From contig DAOURR010000007.1 in assembly GCA_030627625.1 (NCBI GenBank), positions 1 to 50,974 on the forward strand: a stretch of DNA of 50,974 bases, given 5' to 3'. This document shows, one piece after another, positions 1 through 8,719 of the stretch. A program made the position numbers and the translations under genes. The DNA is from UBA3103 sp002365855 (GTDB lineage: Bacteria > Bacillota > Desulfotomaculia > Desulfotomaculales > Pelotomaculaceae). Under the pieces are notes generated by a model, which saw only the letters and a program-made list of their open reading frames with translations, did not search any database and was not told the DNA's origin. Numbering within the stretch: position 1 is the first letter of the stretch; the number at the start of each line of letters is the position of its first letter.

Positions 1-46
1 CGTTTTTCAAGGCTTATTGATAAATTCTGGCCACAATCTTTAGAAC

Positions 47-1882
47 TTAGGTTATGGACTTGGGACAATTATCCAGAAACTGCATAACTACTGTTTTTAA
101 TATTAATGATTTCTTTTCCTCTTGCTGCAGGCGATAATGTTTAATTACCAAGGCGCTGCCAAAAATGACGGCAAAAATCAGCGACGTAGCGCCGAAACCG
201 AAGATGCCACCCTTGTCGGCTCGGAAAGCCAGCATTATAAGGCTAACAACAAAAATCAGGGAAATAATATATTTCATCTTACTGGTTATAAATTTGCCTG
301 CCTCAACACCGTTGCCCTTTGGTTTTTTGAGCATCATGGAACATAAAGCGGGGGTAATGGTAACGGCCACAATAAATGAAGCGCTTAAGGCATATATAAC
401 CGTCTGGGGGATTGGTTTAATAAATTGACCCATGATTCCCGGCGTTAGCATAATCGGGAAAAAAGCAGCCAGAGTTGTCAGGGTTGAAGAAGCTATGGCC
501 GGGGCAATCTGGTTGGTAGCTGCTGCGGCTGCTTTGGCTGCCTCTAAACCCATGGAGCGCAGACGATCAATATTTTGCATAATGACAATGCCGTTATCAA
601 CCAACATACCTACAGCCAGGATCAAGGAAAACAAGGTAATGTTGTTAAAGGTCATACCTGAACTCTTCATTAAACCGAAGGCGGCAAATATGGATAAAGG
701 GATGACAATGGATACCACCGCAGATTCCTTAAGGCCAATAAACAGAAAAAGAATTACACCAACCAACAACAAGCCTGAAAAAGCGTTATCAGTGACCCCG
801 CCTAATTGATCCTTGACGTATACCGCCGTGTCACCGCTAATTTCTACCTGCAGGTCGGTCGGATAGGTACTGCCTTTTTCTAATTTTATCTTCTCATGAA
901 TCTTCTGGGCAGTTTTGATTATATCGGCAGATTCTTTTTTCTTTATAGAAAGGGCCACGGATTTTTTTGTTGACGGATTTAAAGACGTTAACCCCGAAGA
1001 TAGCCGGGAGTAAGAATCTGGTTCGGCAAAACCATCCTCTACTTGTGCAATATCCTTTAAGAATACCGGGTTGTTACCCTGGTAGGTAATCACCACATCA
1101 TTTAATTCATCGACGGCTGCCAGTTCTCCCACCGTGCGGATATTATAGTTTTTATAATCGAGATCAATGCTGCCACCGGGATAATTAATGTTGGACAGGG
1201 TAATGGCATTTTTAATTTGTTCCAGTGATATGGCATAATGTGACAACCTCTGGGGATCTACAATAATTTTAATTTCCCGTTCCAGTCCGCCAATGATTTG
1301 AACGTCCGAAACATCATTTATTTCTTCAATACTATCTTTGATCCTGGTTGCGATGCTTTTAAGGGTTACAAAATCGTAGTCGCCGGTAACATTGATGATC
1401 ATAATCGGTGAGTTGTTGGTTTCAAAACTGGATACTTCGGGGATTTCTGCGTCTTTGGGTAGATCGCTTCTAACCGCAGAAACCTTTTCGCGCATTTTTA
1501 TAATCATGTCATCCATATCCACTCCGGCTTCAAACTCAACAAAAACTGAGGAAACACCAAAACCGGAGCTAGAGGATATCTTTTTTACCTTGTTTAACTC
1601 GGTTAACTTTTTTTCAATTTTATCGGTAATCAGCTTCTCCGCTTCTTCCGGAGCAGCACCGCTATACAGAGTCATCACATGACCGTAAGGCAAGATGACT
1701 TCGGGCGACAGCTCTCTGGGAATTTTTTGGTATGAAGTTACCCCCCAGATAATAATCGCAGCAATTATTAAATAGACGATCCGGTACCGTCCAATAAAAA
1801 ATCCGGCCCAGCGGCCAAGTATGTTTTTTTCCGTCGTCAGTTCAGGTATGTAATCGGCCTGTTTTTGTTTATTCTCCTCCAT
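47..1882 (-). pseudogene. RND-family efflux transporter, C-terminally truncated
   Basis: Proton-driven RND permeases export drugs, metals or lipids across the membrane. This reading frame has the N-terminal membrane helix, a periplasmic porter region (about residues 60-340) and a helix cluster containing the conserved segment LAVGMLVDNGIVIMQNIDR, then ITPALCSMML. It stops at about 611 residues, whereas family members run to about 1000-1100. The second porter region and the last helices are therefore missing. The stop is TAA at 47-49, and the same frame has another stop shortly after it. The end of the frame (MQFLDN...) still looks like normal RND sequence, so a nonsense mutation in a decaying gene is likely. 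Only 46 bases lie beyond the stop, so a continuation in another frame cannot be excluded. ATG 1882 is preferred over TTG 1900, which lacks a ribosome-binding site. No adaptor (MFP) gene is adjacent. Confidence 0.7.
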
Positions 1883-2068
1883 CAGTTTCCCCGCTCTCAA
1901 TATTCTTACTTTTCTTCAGGGCGGCTTCTCAATATACTGCGTAAACAGCCTGTCCTTAAGTAGAAAAGATAAGCTGCAATATACCACAGTTTAAGTTGTC
2001 ATTAATACATTAATAGAGCTTGGGAGCTAGGTCAACAAATATTTATAAAATTTATGCCGTTTGCTCCC

Positions 2069-2097
2069 TTGACAAACATGGATTACATTTGTAAGAT
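2069..2097 (+). promoter_or_regulatory. Sigma-A-type promoter of the blaI/blaR1-like operon
   Basis: TTGACA at 2069-2074 is followed, 17 bases later, by TAAGAT at 2092-2097. It lies 48 bases before the TTG start of the BlaI-like repressor. An operator-like palindrome occupies the spacer and -10 element. Confidence 0.65.
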
Positions 2098-2119
2098 ATA
2101 AATAAGCTTACAGTCGTAA
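2083..2119 (+). promoter_or_regulatory. Two BlaI/MecI-type operator palindromes
   Basis: TTACATTTGTAA at 2083-2094 is a perfect dyad with the TACA-N2-TGTA core used by BlaI/MecI repressors. TTACAGTCGTAA at 2108-2119 repeats it with one mismatch in the half site, 25 bases further on. The first overlaps the spacer and -10 of the promoter, and the second lies in the start-site region. This fits autorepression of the operon by the BlaI-like protein encoded just downstream. Confidence 0.65.
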
Positions 2120-2144
2120 TCCTATGTAAGGGAGGTTTTTATTT

Positions 2145-2525
2145 TTGAAAAAAATACCTCAAATATCCGAATCAGAATTAGAAGTGATGAAAATACTGTG
2201 GGAACTAGGACAGGCAACAAGTTCGCAGATTGTGGAAAGGCTGACACAAACAACGGACTGGAAGCCAAAAACCATTCAGACGCTGATCACCAGACTTGTC
2301 GCAAAAGAAGCTGTGAGGGTCGAAGACATAAAGGCCAAAGCTTTTATTTACTTTCCAAATGTAGATGAAGAAGAATATAGAAGCTATGCTAATAAATCCT
2401 TTCTGCAAAAAATTTATAATGGTTCATTGAACTTGATGCTGGCAAGCTTTATCAAGGAACAGATGCTTACCAAAAATGAAATTGAAGAGTTGAAAAAGCT
2501 TCTTGATAGAGAGGTGAATAATTAA
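2145..2525 (+). CDS. BlaI/MecI/CopY-family transcriptional repressor
   Basis: This 126-residue winged-helix protein is of the BlaI/MecI type. Its opening resembles the family (ISESELEVMKILWELGQATS), followed by a recognition-helix region (WKPKTIQTLITRLVAKEAV) and a C-terminal dimerisation helix region. It presumably dimerises on the palindromes at 2083-2119 and is inactivated by cleavage when its membrane partner senses a signal. The TTG start follows GGGAGG at a good distance. The stop lies 3 bases before the next gene, so the two are co-transcribed. The signal need not be a beta-lactam because the partner lacks a penicillin-binding domain. Confidence 0.9.
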   Translation: MKKIPQISESELEVMKILWELGQATSSQIVERLTQTTDWKPKTIQTLITRLVAKEAVRVEDIKAKAFIYFPNVDEEEYRSYANKSFLQKIYNGSLNLMLASFIKEQMLTKNEIEELKKLLDREVNN

Positions 2526-2528
2526 ATT

Positions 2529-4460
2529 ATGGTGGAAATATTCAACCTTGTTTTAGTCACATCTCTATATGCAGGTGTTGTCGGTCTTGTTATTGTCTTG
2601 CTGAAAGCAATATTGAAGAATAGGATTAATGCCTTCTGGCACTACTTCATTTGGGTTGTGCTTATATTAAAACTGCTGGTCCCCTTTGGTCCGGAAAGCG
2701 CGGTCAGCCTTTTCAACGGGGTGCCGGTTCAGGTTGTGCAGTCGAAAGTTGCGAGTATCGCCCCACAAGTTGAGCAGGAATATGCCGGGGGTGATATGTC
2801 CGCTGTCCCTGCTCCAGACACTTCGCCATTGACACCGGTACAGGCTCAAAAACCAGGAGTGTCACTTAAGGTCCTGCCCCCTTACATCTGGGCTGTTGGC
2901 GCGGCGCTTATGCTTTTATGCCTGCTTATTAGCAACTATTCGCTACACAGGAGACTGCGCAAGAATATGTTAACGGTTGATGAACGGGTAAGATGTATTT
3001 TTGAAAAGTGCAAAAAGAAGATCGGCGCAACAAAAAACATTGAGATCATATTGCAGGATGTAACTGGCGCGCCATCGCTGTTCGGCATAATCAGGCCAAA
3101 AATTCTGCTCACTCCAGCCGCTTCCGGTTTAAGCGACAAGGAGTTGGAATACATATTACTTCACGAGCTGGCGCATTACAAGAGAAAAGATGTGTTCATA
3201 AATTATCTTCTACTTGTCCTGCAGACGGTTCACTGGTTTAACCCGGTTATATGGTATTGTTTCAAACGGCTGCGTCAGGATATGGAGGCGGCAACCGATG
3301 AAAAGGTTCTCAGCATTTTGGAAAGCTCCGAGCATAAGGAGTACGGTAAGGCGCTATTAGCGGTACTTGACGGCTATAACTATGCCAAACCGGCCCCAAG
3401 GCTATTAGGAATGGTTGACGACCGGAAAAACATCGAGGAGAGAATAAAAATGATCAATATGGCCGGGCTTTTTCAGCGCAATAAAAGACTTGTGATGGTC
3501 ATGGGTATATTTTGTGTGGTACTGCTTTGCGGGGTATTATTGACAAATGGTAGGCATGCTAGCACAAGGGATAAAATTACTGATAAAAACTCGATAATGC
3601 TTGCAGGCTACGATGCCAGTATTTTGCTAAAATATAAGTCTCCTTACATCGGAGATAACAGCAATATTTCCAACCTTTTAAGTGCGCTGCCCCTTGGTGA
3701 ATGTAAGAAAGGAATATCACTGGATACTGAAAAAGAGCCCTATGGCCTGACAGTTAATTATGAGCTCACTCAAGAATTTCAATGGATTGATATAGATCTC
3801 GAAAGTGCAGTATTATTACCTAACTCTATGATCATATTTAGCCTGATAGACAATTTGGATAAAATCCAGTATAACATCCGGGAGGGGGAAGGCGGCAAAA
3901 AATATACTTATACGAGAAGCTCGCTGCAAATATATTTTGAAAGGGATCTTAGAGACTATACAAATAACAAAAATGAGTTTGAGGGGTTCTTATCACGTTT
4001 TAAAACAAATGGATGGAAATCTTTGGCCTTGTTGAATTATTTCAATAGCGTGGGAGTCAATTTAAATAACGTAAAAGAAATTAGAATCGAAGATTTTAAA
4101 GGTGACAGTCTTTTTAGGGCTCAAACTGCTAATATTTTTCTGGTTAATAAAATTGTTAATGATTTAAATAGATTAGAACTTTTGCCTATGACACAAACAG
4201 GTACTAAAAATAACTTAACGAATGGAGTTTATTTAGTTTTTAACACGGGAGAGCGGGACGAATACTTCTATATAGATTACACTACAGGCGGCATCGCAAA
4301 ATATGCGCCGTTTATGAGTTCATGGCCGATGTATACATACCGTTTCCTGAATAAAGAGGCAATAAAACCGGTAATCGATAAATTTATATTTAGTATTGCA
4401 GCCACCGGGGATTTGCCCTCTGAAACCAAAATTGCAGGAAGCGAACCGCAGCTGATATGA
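2529..4460 (+). CDS. BlaR1/MecR1-like M56 membrane metalloprotease with DUF4825-like sensor
   Basis: This 643-residue membrane antirepressor has helices near residues 7-28, 37-53, 119-136 and 318-340. The cytosolic zinc-protease loop carries HELAH, with ligands H212 and H216 and catalytic E213. In the family, activation leads to cleavage of the BlaI-like repressor encoded 3 bases upstream. The extracellular C-terminal part (from about 350) does not resemble the penicillin-binding domain of BlaR1. Its segment YKSPYIGDNSNISNLLSALP and the following KEPYGLTVNY resemble DUF4825, found on other Firmicute M56 proteins. The ligand is therefore unknown and may be a cell-envelope signal. The divergent truncated RND gene could once have been a target (inference). 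Confidence 0.85.
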   Translation: MVEIFNLVLVTSLYAGVVGLVIVLLKAILKNRINAFWHYFIWVVLILKLLVPFGPESAVSLFNGVPVQVVQSKVASIAPQVEQEYAGGDMSAVPAPDTSPLTPVQAQKPGVSLKVLPPYIWAVGAALMLLCLLISNYSLHRRLRKNMLTVDERVRCIFEKCKKKIGATKNIEIILQDVTGAPSLFGIIRPKILLTPAASGLSDKELEYILLHELAHYKRKDVFINYLLLVLQTVHWFNPVIWYCFKRLRQDMEAATDEKVLSILESSEHKEYGKALLAVLDGYNYAKPAPRLLGMVDDRKNIEERIKMINMAGLFQRNKRLVMVMGIFCVVLLCGVLLTNGRHASTRDKITDKNSIMLAGYDASILLKYKSPYIGDNSNISNLLSALPLGECKKGISLDTEKEPYGLTVNYELTQEFQWIDIDLESAVLLPNSMIIFSLIDNLDKIQYNIREGEGGKKYTYTRSSLQIYFERDLRDYTNNKNEFEGFLSRFKTNGWKSLALLNYFNSVGVNLNNVKEIRIEDFKGDSLFRAQTANIFLVNKIVNDLNRLELLPMTQTGTKNNLTNGVYLVFNTGERDEYFYIDYTTGGIAKYAPFMSSWPMYTYRFLNKEAIKPVIDKFIFSIAATGDLPSETKIAGSEPQLI

Positions 4461-4567
4461 ATTACATAATGTGAATCCCTTGACTATCAAAGGATAACCT
4501 GGTATGATTTACAAGAATCATATTCCAGGGAACTCGTTATTTTAAGATTAAATTATTTTAAGATTAA

Positions 4568-4599
4568 AGCCCCTGTTATAAACGCGGACAGGGGTTTTT
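4568..4599 (+). terminator. Intrinsic terminator after the blaI/blaR1-like operon
   Basis: CCCCTGT (4570-4576) pairs with ACAGGGG (4588-4594), followed by TTTTT. A second dyad without a T-run lies just before it (about 4498-4532, arms CCTGG/CCAGG and ATGATT/AATCAT). The next gene's ribosome-binding site starts only about 14 bases after the T-run. Confidence 0.8.
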
Positions 4600-4637
4600 C
4601 TATTTTCAAGAAAGGAGAGAGCATTATATTTATTGAA

Positions 4638-5153
4638 TTGGCAATTATTTTTGTTCTAAACGCAATTAGCACCAGTTTGGGGACTCTAAGGACAATATTT
4701 ATCATCAGGCAAACTATCAAACCAGTGTATGTGACCACATTTTTGGACGCAATGTTGTTTGCTTACGCATTCAAGCTTATGACCATGTCCACTGGTTTTG
4801 TCTTTATTCTGGCATTTGCACTGGGAAGAATAGCAGGGGTACTGCTTGGAGACTTGATTGACAAGAAAATTGCTATCGGTATACTCGAAATAACTGTTTA
4901 CAAACATACCGAAGAAGGCAAGGTTCTGGCCGACCAATTAAGAGCAAACGGTTATTCCGTGACTACAGGAATGGGCTATGGAATAGAAGGAAAAAATCGG
5001 CTGGTCCTTAACATAATAGTCACCCGTAAGGATTTTCCGGAATTACAAGAACTTTTATTTAAAAGCGGAAAGGTAAATATGGCTATTAAAAACGTAACAA
5101 AAGTTTGTGGAAAAGTAGGGTATAGACATATTTCGTCCGACAGCACAGCCTGA
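4638..5153 (+). CDS. UPF0316 membrane protein (DUF5698 + DUF2179)
   Basis: About 171 residues. The N-terminal half has three hydrophobic helices (about 5-25, 33-50, 55-75), including TLRTIFIIR typical of the UPF0316/DUF5698 region. The C-terminal half (about 85-165) is a small soluble DUF2179-type domain. The family is widespread in Firmicutes and its function is not established. Start choice is uncertain: TTG 4638 is 20 bases from the only good Shine-Dalgarno (AGGAGAG near 4613). In-frame ATT 4623 is at ideal spacing and would add five residues. No ATG or GTG lies between. It stands alone between a terminator and a stem-loop repeat. Confidence 0.8.
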   Translation: MAIIFVLNAISTSLGTLRTIFIIRQTIKPVYVTTFLDAMLFAYAFKLMTMSTGFVFILAFALGRIAGVLLGDLIDKKIAIGILEITVYKHTEEGKVLADQLRANGYSVTTGMGYGIEGKNRLVLNIIVTRKDFPELQELLFKSGKVNMAIKNVTKVCGKVGYRHISSDSTA

Positions 5154-5156
5154 TGG

Positions 5157-5235
5157 GTCAAGGGGAGCATCTTATTGCCTGTAAAGGGTAAAGAGAAAAA
5201 GGGTGTGACAATGACTCCGTCCCCTTGACACACCC
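5157..5235. repeat. REP/MITE-like inverted repeat between convergent genes
   Basis: GTCAAGGGGA (5157-5166) and TCCCCTTGAC (5220-5229) form a perfect 10-base inverted repeat. Nested across the right arm, GGGTGTG (5201-5207) pairs with CACACCC (5229-5235). Read on the minus strand, the right part runs GTGTCAAGGGGACGG..., like the dispersed GTGTCA/GGGGACGG hairpins seen in many bacterial genomes. It lies between the converging UPF0316 and CotH genes, where it could also act as a terminator. The copy number cannot be judged from one window. Confidence 0.5.
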
Positions 5236-5271
5236 TCTGTCTCAAGCAATTTTCTATGGCTCAGCGATTAC

Positions 5272-7140
5272 CTAGCTTTTGGTATATCTTCTGCGTTTAA
5301 AAAACCAGGCAATGATAATCCCGGCACTTATCAGAACGCCGGATAATACAGGCAGTCCGGCAAACGAAGCTTTGTCCGAGGGCTGGTTTTGCCGAGAGTC
5401 CATTCCCATCGGGCGGATGCCGCCGGCGCCTTCCTGCGGCCGCATACCGCCGGGCATCATTCCGCCCCCTCCACCTGCCATCATCTCGATCATATCATCA
5501 GGAATCCCCAGTTCCCTGGCTTTTTCCCTCAATTCATCAGTAAGTTCGCCTGCCTGCATGACCTCCTGCATAAATGCCTGTATTGCGGTCATGTCCAGAC
5601 CTTCAGGCAACATCATGCCTCCGGGTTGCCGGCCACCGCCTTCGAAAGCGGGTCTTTCGGCATTCCCGTCAGGACTCTGTTGTTCAGGAGGTTGCCCTCC
5701 ATCAGCGTTTGGCATTCTGCCTCCGCCCATTCTTATACCGCCCATGCTGCCGCTGCCGTCGTTGGCGGAGGGCAACTCACCGCTGAGTTGCTTTTGTATT
5801 GATTCAGACATAGTGGCGGCAAGCTCAAGTATGCCGGGAACATTATTGCCAAAACCCCGGACTCCACCTATCTGGAAGCCCTGACGACCAGTCCCATTGT
5901 TTGACTCCTGCCGGTCCGGCGCCGCTTCCGCCTGGTTTTCATCACCCATGGCGCCGCCTGCAATTGTGCCGGAAAGGCTACGCTCAAACTGTTCAAAAGT
6001 ATAAAAGGCTGTAGGGTCGGTCCTGACGTATCCGGAGATTAGTTCAAAGAGCCGTGCAGTTTCCGCTTCCAGATAGCCGCCGCTCAGGTACTTCATCGAG
6101 ATTTGCTCAAGATAGCCGTGATAGGTTTCAAGATAATCTTCATTCTCAAAGAGCTTGTCGATAAGAGGCCTGTCGGCAAGTGATCCCTGGGTCGGTTCGT
6201 CGATAAACATATTTGCAGCATCACCCCCGAAGCTGAAACCACCAAAGGACATATTTAAATCCCATGGGAGTATCGTGAACACGCCGTCTTGTTCATAAAG
6301 GTAGTAATTATGGCCGAAATTCCCCTGATAGCTGTCGAAATTGGCCAGGGCCGTGCTGACGGCAATGTATCTTAGCGCCGCGTCGACGTCGAGGTATTCT
6401 TCGATGGCTCCGCCGTTATTCAACACGTCCAGCATCTTGGTCATCTTGGACCAGTCGGCGTTCTTTAGGGTGCTTTTTACTTCAAGGCCTGTATAGTCTG
6501 ATGCGTTGGCGCCGTTATACTTGAGGGTGTTGCCGACGGATTTATACAGGTCTCCGGTTATGTTTCCGAAGTTCCTTTCCAGATAGGGTTCAAGTATGCT
6601 CTCCACTGCCAGGTAAAGCCCGAAGTACTCGCCGTTCACATAAACGGCGGCATAGGAAAAGGCCGGGACGGCTACCCCCATCTCCTCGAATATCTGGTAG
6701 GATAGATATTCACGCATATAGGAGGGATCAGAAAAGCCGTTATTAAGGTTTAGCTGGGTCAGCCCCGCCATGGTCTGGTTTTCGATTATTTCGTTGAAGT
6801 TAATCTTGAAGCTGTAGCGGTTGCTGTCGCTGCCGGCGATCGATCTGAGGCTGGAATTGCCCTTGGGCCTTATCCGCACCGACGGATAGACATCGCCGTT
6901 TACAATCACTGTCGCCGTACGAAATTCTTCTTTAATGGCGTTATCCATCATGTAATCCCAATCGGCATCGTCTATTTGGATGTTAATCTCCATGACTTTA
7001 TCTCTTTGAAAGTATTTCGTGACGTATTCATTGCCGTAGACCTCAACTACGCCGGTACCAAACATGGTATAAGCCAGGATGAACAGGGCTACAAATACTA
7101 ACATCGCCAGGGACAGCATGATGATCTTGGCATTGGTCAT
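5272..7140 (-). CDS. CotH-family spore coat protein kinase, membrane-anchored
   Basis: CotH proteins are atypical kinases that phosphorylate spore-coat proteins, and related members occur in other surface systems. The 622-residue product has an N-terminal signal/anchor helix (7-27), a CotH domain (about 45-380) and a Gly/Met/Pro-rich low-complexity region (about 420-590). A C-terminal helix (about 598-614) ending in Lys/Arg follows. Motifs seen include RPKGNSSLR, NGEYFGLYL, the SYQGNFGHNYYLYEQDG region and PWDLNMSFGG, whose Asp is the expected metal ligand. It is the last gene of the VTC-DUF4956-CotH cassette, 15 bases after DUF4956, with GGAG before the ATG. Two membrane segments suggest a surface-tethered kinase instead of the soluble B. 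subtilis type. Confidence 0.85.
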   Translation of the reverse strand: MTNAKIIMLSLAMLVFVALFILAYTMFGTGVVEVYGNEYVTKYFQRDKVMEINIQIDDADWDYMMDNAIKEEFRTATVIVNGDVYPSVRIRPKGNSSLRSIAGSDSNRYSFKINFNEIIENQTMAGLTQLNLNNGFSDPSYMREYLSYQIFEEMGVAVPAFSYAAVYVNGEYFGLYLAVESILEPYLERNFGNITGDLYKSVGNTLKYNGANASDYTGLEVKSTLKNADWSKMTKMLDVLNNGGAIEEYLDVDAALRYIAVSTALANFDSYQGNFGHNYYLYEQDGVFTILPWDLNMSFGGFSFGGDAANMFIDEPTQGSLADRPLIDKLFENEDYLETYHGYLEQISMKYLSGGYLEAETARLFELISGYVRTDPTAFYTFEQFERSLSGTIAGGAMGDENQAEAAPDRQESNNGTGRQGFQIGGVRGFGNNVPGILELAATMSESIQKQLSGELPSANDGSGSMGGIRMGGGRMPNADGGQPPEQQSPDGNAERPAFEGGGRQPGGMMLPEGLDMTAIQAFMQEVMQAGELTDELREKARELGIPDDMIEMMAGGGGGMMPGGMRPQEGAGGIRPMGMDSRQNQPSDKASFAGLPVLSGVLISAGIIIAWFFKRRRYTKS

Positions 7141-7155
7141 GAAACTTCGCTCCTT

Positions 7156-7830
7156 TTAGGACGCATACTCACCACTAAAACTTACCAGGGCGGCATTGGT
7201 AACACCGGAAATTTCTGACAGCTCGTTTACGAACCTTGTTTCCCCGGTTTTCATGCGTATCTCAAAAACCAGTTCAATACCTTTCGTTGATGTAACGGTT
7301 TTAGACTTGACGCGGTATTTGGAGAAATATTTTTTCATAAGGCTCACAGCATTGCCTTCGGCACTGTCATCCTCACAGTTGATCATAACGATGTATGGGG
7401 TTTCAATCACATTTTGGCTGACAAAAACGATCAAGATAATCCCTATGATTACCGAGCCCGACACGGCAAGGGGGATAAGTCCCGCGCCAACTACAATGCC
7501 TGCGCCTATCGACCAGAACAGGTAGACTAAATCCATAGGGTCTTTTACCGGGGTGCGGAAGCGAACGATGGACAAAGCGCCTACCATACCGAGGGAGAGG
7601 ATAAGGTTTGAACTTATGGCCAGAATGATAAATGTGGTCAGTAAGGTCAGAACCACAAGCGAGATGTTGAATTGCCGGGAATACATAACACCTGCAAAAG
7701 TCTTTTTGTAGATGAGGTAGATGAACATGCCTATGAGAAAGGCAGATCCAAAAGCTATAGCCATGTCGATGTATGAAAACGCGGGTACTTTTTCCAGGAA
7801 ATTTGATTTAAATATATCGTTGAATGTCAT
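7156..7830 (-). CDS. DUF4956 membrane protein
   Basis: 224 residues with four or five predicted helices in the first 140, then a soluble C-terminal region (about 145-224). The segment LSIVRFRTPVKDPMDLVYLFW is the hallmark of DUF4956, which resembles MgtC-like membrane domains. The gene is commonly found with VTC polyphosphate-polymerase and CotH-kinase genes. Here it lies between them with 15- and 23-base gaps, so one transcript is likely. Its role is unknown; export or channel partner of the VTC domain is only an inference. The start ATG follows AAAGGAG. Confidence 0.85.
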   Translation of the reverse strand: MTFNDIFKSNFLEKVPAFSYIDMAIAFGSAFLIGMFIYLIYKKTFAGVMYSRQFNISLVVLTLLTTFIILAISSNLILSLGMVGALSIVRFRTPVKDPMDLVYLFWSIGAGIVVGAGLIPLAVSGSVIIGIILIVFVSQNVIETPYIVMINCEDDSAEGNAVSLMKKYFSKYRVKSKTVTSTKGIELVFEIRMKTGETRFVNELSEISGVTNAALVSFSGEYAS

Positions 7831-7853
7831 ATTGTTATACTCCTTTCAATTTA

Positions 7854-8561
7854 TCACATAATGCCACGGATGGCAGTATTATACAGACGACAGGCGGCGA
7901 ATTTGGAAAACGGTGTTGATGTGCACTTATTTAGCTGGACAATGTCCTGGATAAACTCCGGTAAAAAACCGTCAAATTTCACCTCGATGATGCATATACC
8001 GGATCCCAAGGCGGCCGCGCTGGGCAGTTTGGCGTCGAAAAGGTCGGTGGAACTTATAGATGCCCTGATGTCGCTGTCCAAAGTCACCCGCACATTGCCA
8101 GCAGGGTAGCGGTACGCCTCCCGCATATAATCCACCACAGTTTTGGGAACAAGTCTTTCAGTCCTGAGTTTCAGGTAAAACTCCCGCAACAGTTCCTGAT
8201 CCGACTGTCTTAAGAAGGTGATGTCTCCATTAAGGATATTTTGCACCTCCTCTTTTTCTAATCTTGCCCCAAACTTTGCGCCTTTGGTGAAGTGCTTGAT
8301 CTTTTTCTCCAGCCGGATGAAGCTGTGGTCGTGATTGTACAAGCGAATGCGGAATTTTTCCTTTATGGGCAATCCTTCCATCTTTTCGAAGAGAGCCCTG
8401 TCCTCCGGCGTATCGAAGTATAGGGTACGAATATGGTATCTGCCGTCCGGCCCGGAGTTCCGGTCGGTAAGCAGCATACAGGACAGCCTGCTTTTGATAA
8501 CCAGCGCGCCCGCCATAGTAACGAAGTGCTTTAATTCATTACGATATTTTAATTTGTTCAT
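7854..8561 (-). CDS. VTC-domain (polyphosphate polymerase-like) protein
   Basis: 235 residues forming a single VTC domain of the triphosphate-tunnel fold. In yeast Vtc4 this domain polymerises the gamma-phosphate of ATP into polyphosphate. Tunnel-wall motifs are visible: YRNELKH near the start, RTLYFDTP, KEKFRIRLYN, FIRLEKKIK, VRVTLDSDIRAS and IIEVKFDGFLP, with basic residues for the phosphate chain and acidic ones for metal. It is the first gene of the minus-strand cassette, with GAGGTGATT before the ATG. The 158-base gap to the divergent two-component system must hold the promoter. The bacterial product has not been proven to be polyphosphate synthase here. Confidence 0.85.
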   Translation of the reverse strand: MNKLKYRNELKHFVTMAGALVIKSRLSCMLLTDRNSGPDGRYHIRTLYFDTPEDRALFEKMEGLPIKEKFRIRLYNHDHSFIRLEKKIKHFTKGAKFGARLEKEEVQNILNGDITFLRQSDQELLREFYLKLRTERLVPKTVVDYMREAYRYPAGNVRVTLDSDIRASISSTDLFDAKLPSAAALGSGICIIEVKFDGFLPEFIQDIVQLNKCTSTPFSKFAACRLYNTAIRGIM

Positions 8562-8719
8562 TAATAATCACCTCACTTTTATTCCATAAGTTTTTGCGGT
8601 TACAATAACATCATAAAATATTATCCTTAATTTAGTCTTAAGCTTAAAGTTATTTTCAGGTTTGTCTGGTAGAATAAAATGTAGCTGATAAACTTAATTA
8701 GTTAAAAGGACTGTTATAT
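8562..8719. promoter_or_regulatory. Divergent control region, VTC cassette / two-component system
   Basis: This AT-rich gap serves both directions. TTAAGCTTAA (8638-8647) is a 10-base palindrome, and related TTAA-containing words lie on either side, as expected of an OmpR-type binding site. A weak -10 (TAGAAT, 8670-8675) precedes the response regulator without a clear -35, consistent with an activated promoter. The binding site is an inference. Confidence 0.35.

Noticed and set aside
5279..5884. Plus-strand ORF of about 200 codons opposite the CotH gene
   Set aside because: It lies over the low-complexity part of CotH and is Pro/Ser-rich. It is a shadow of biased codon use.
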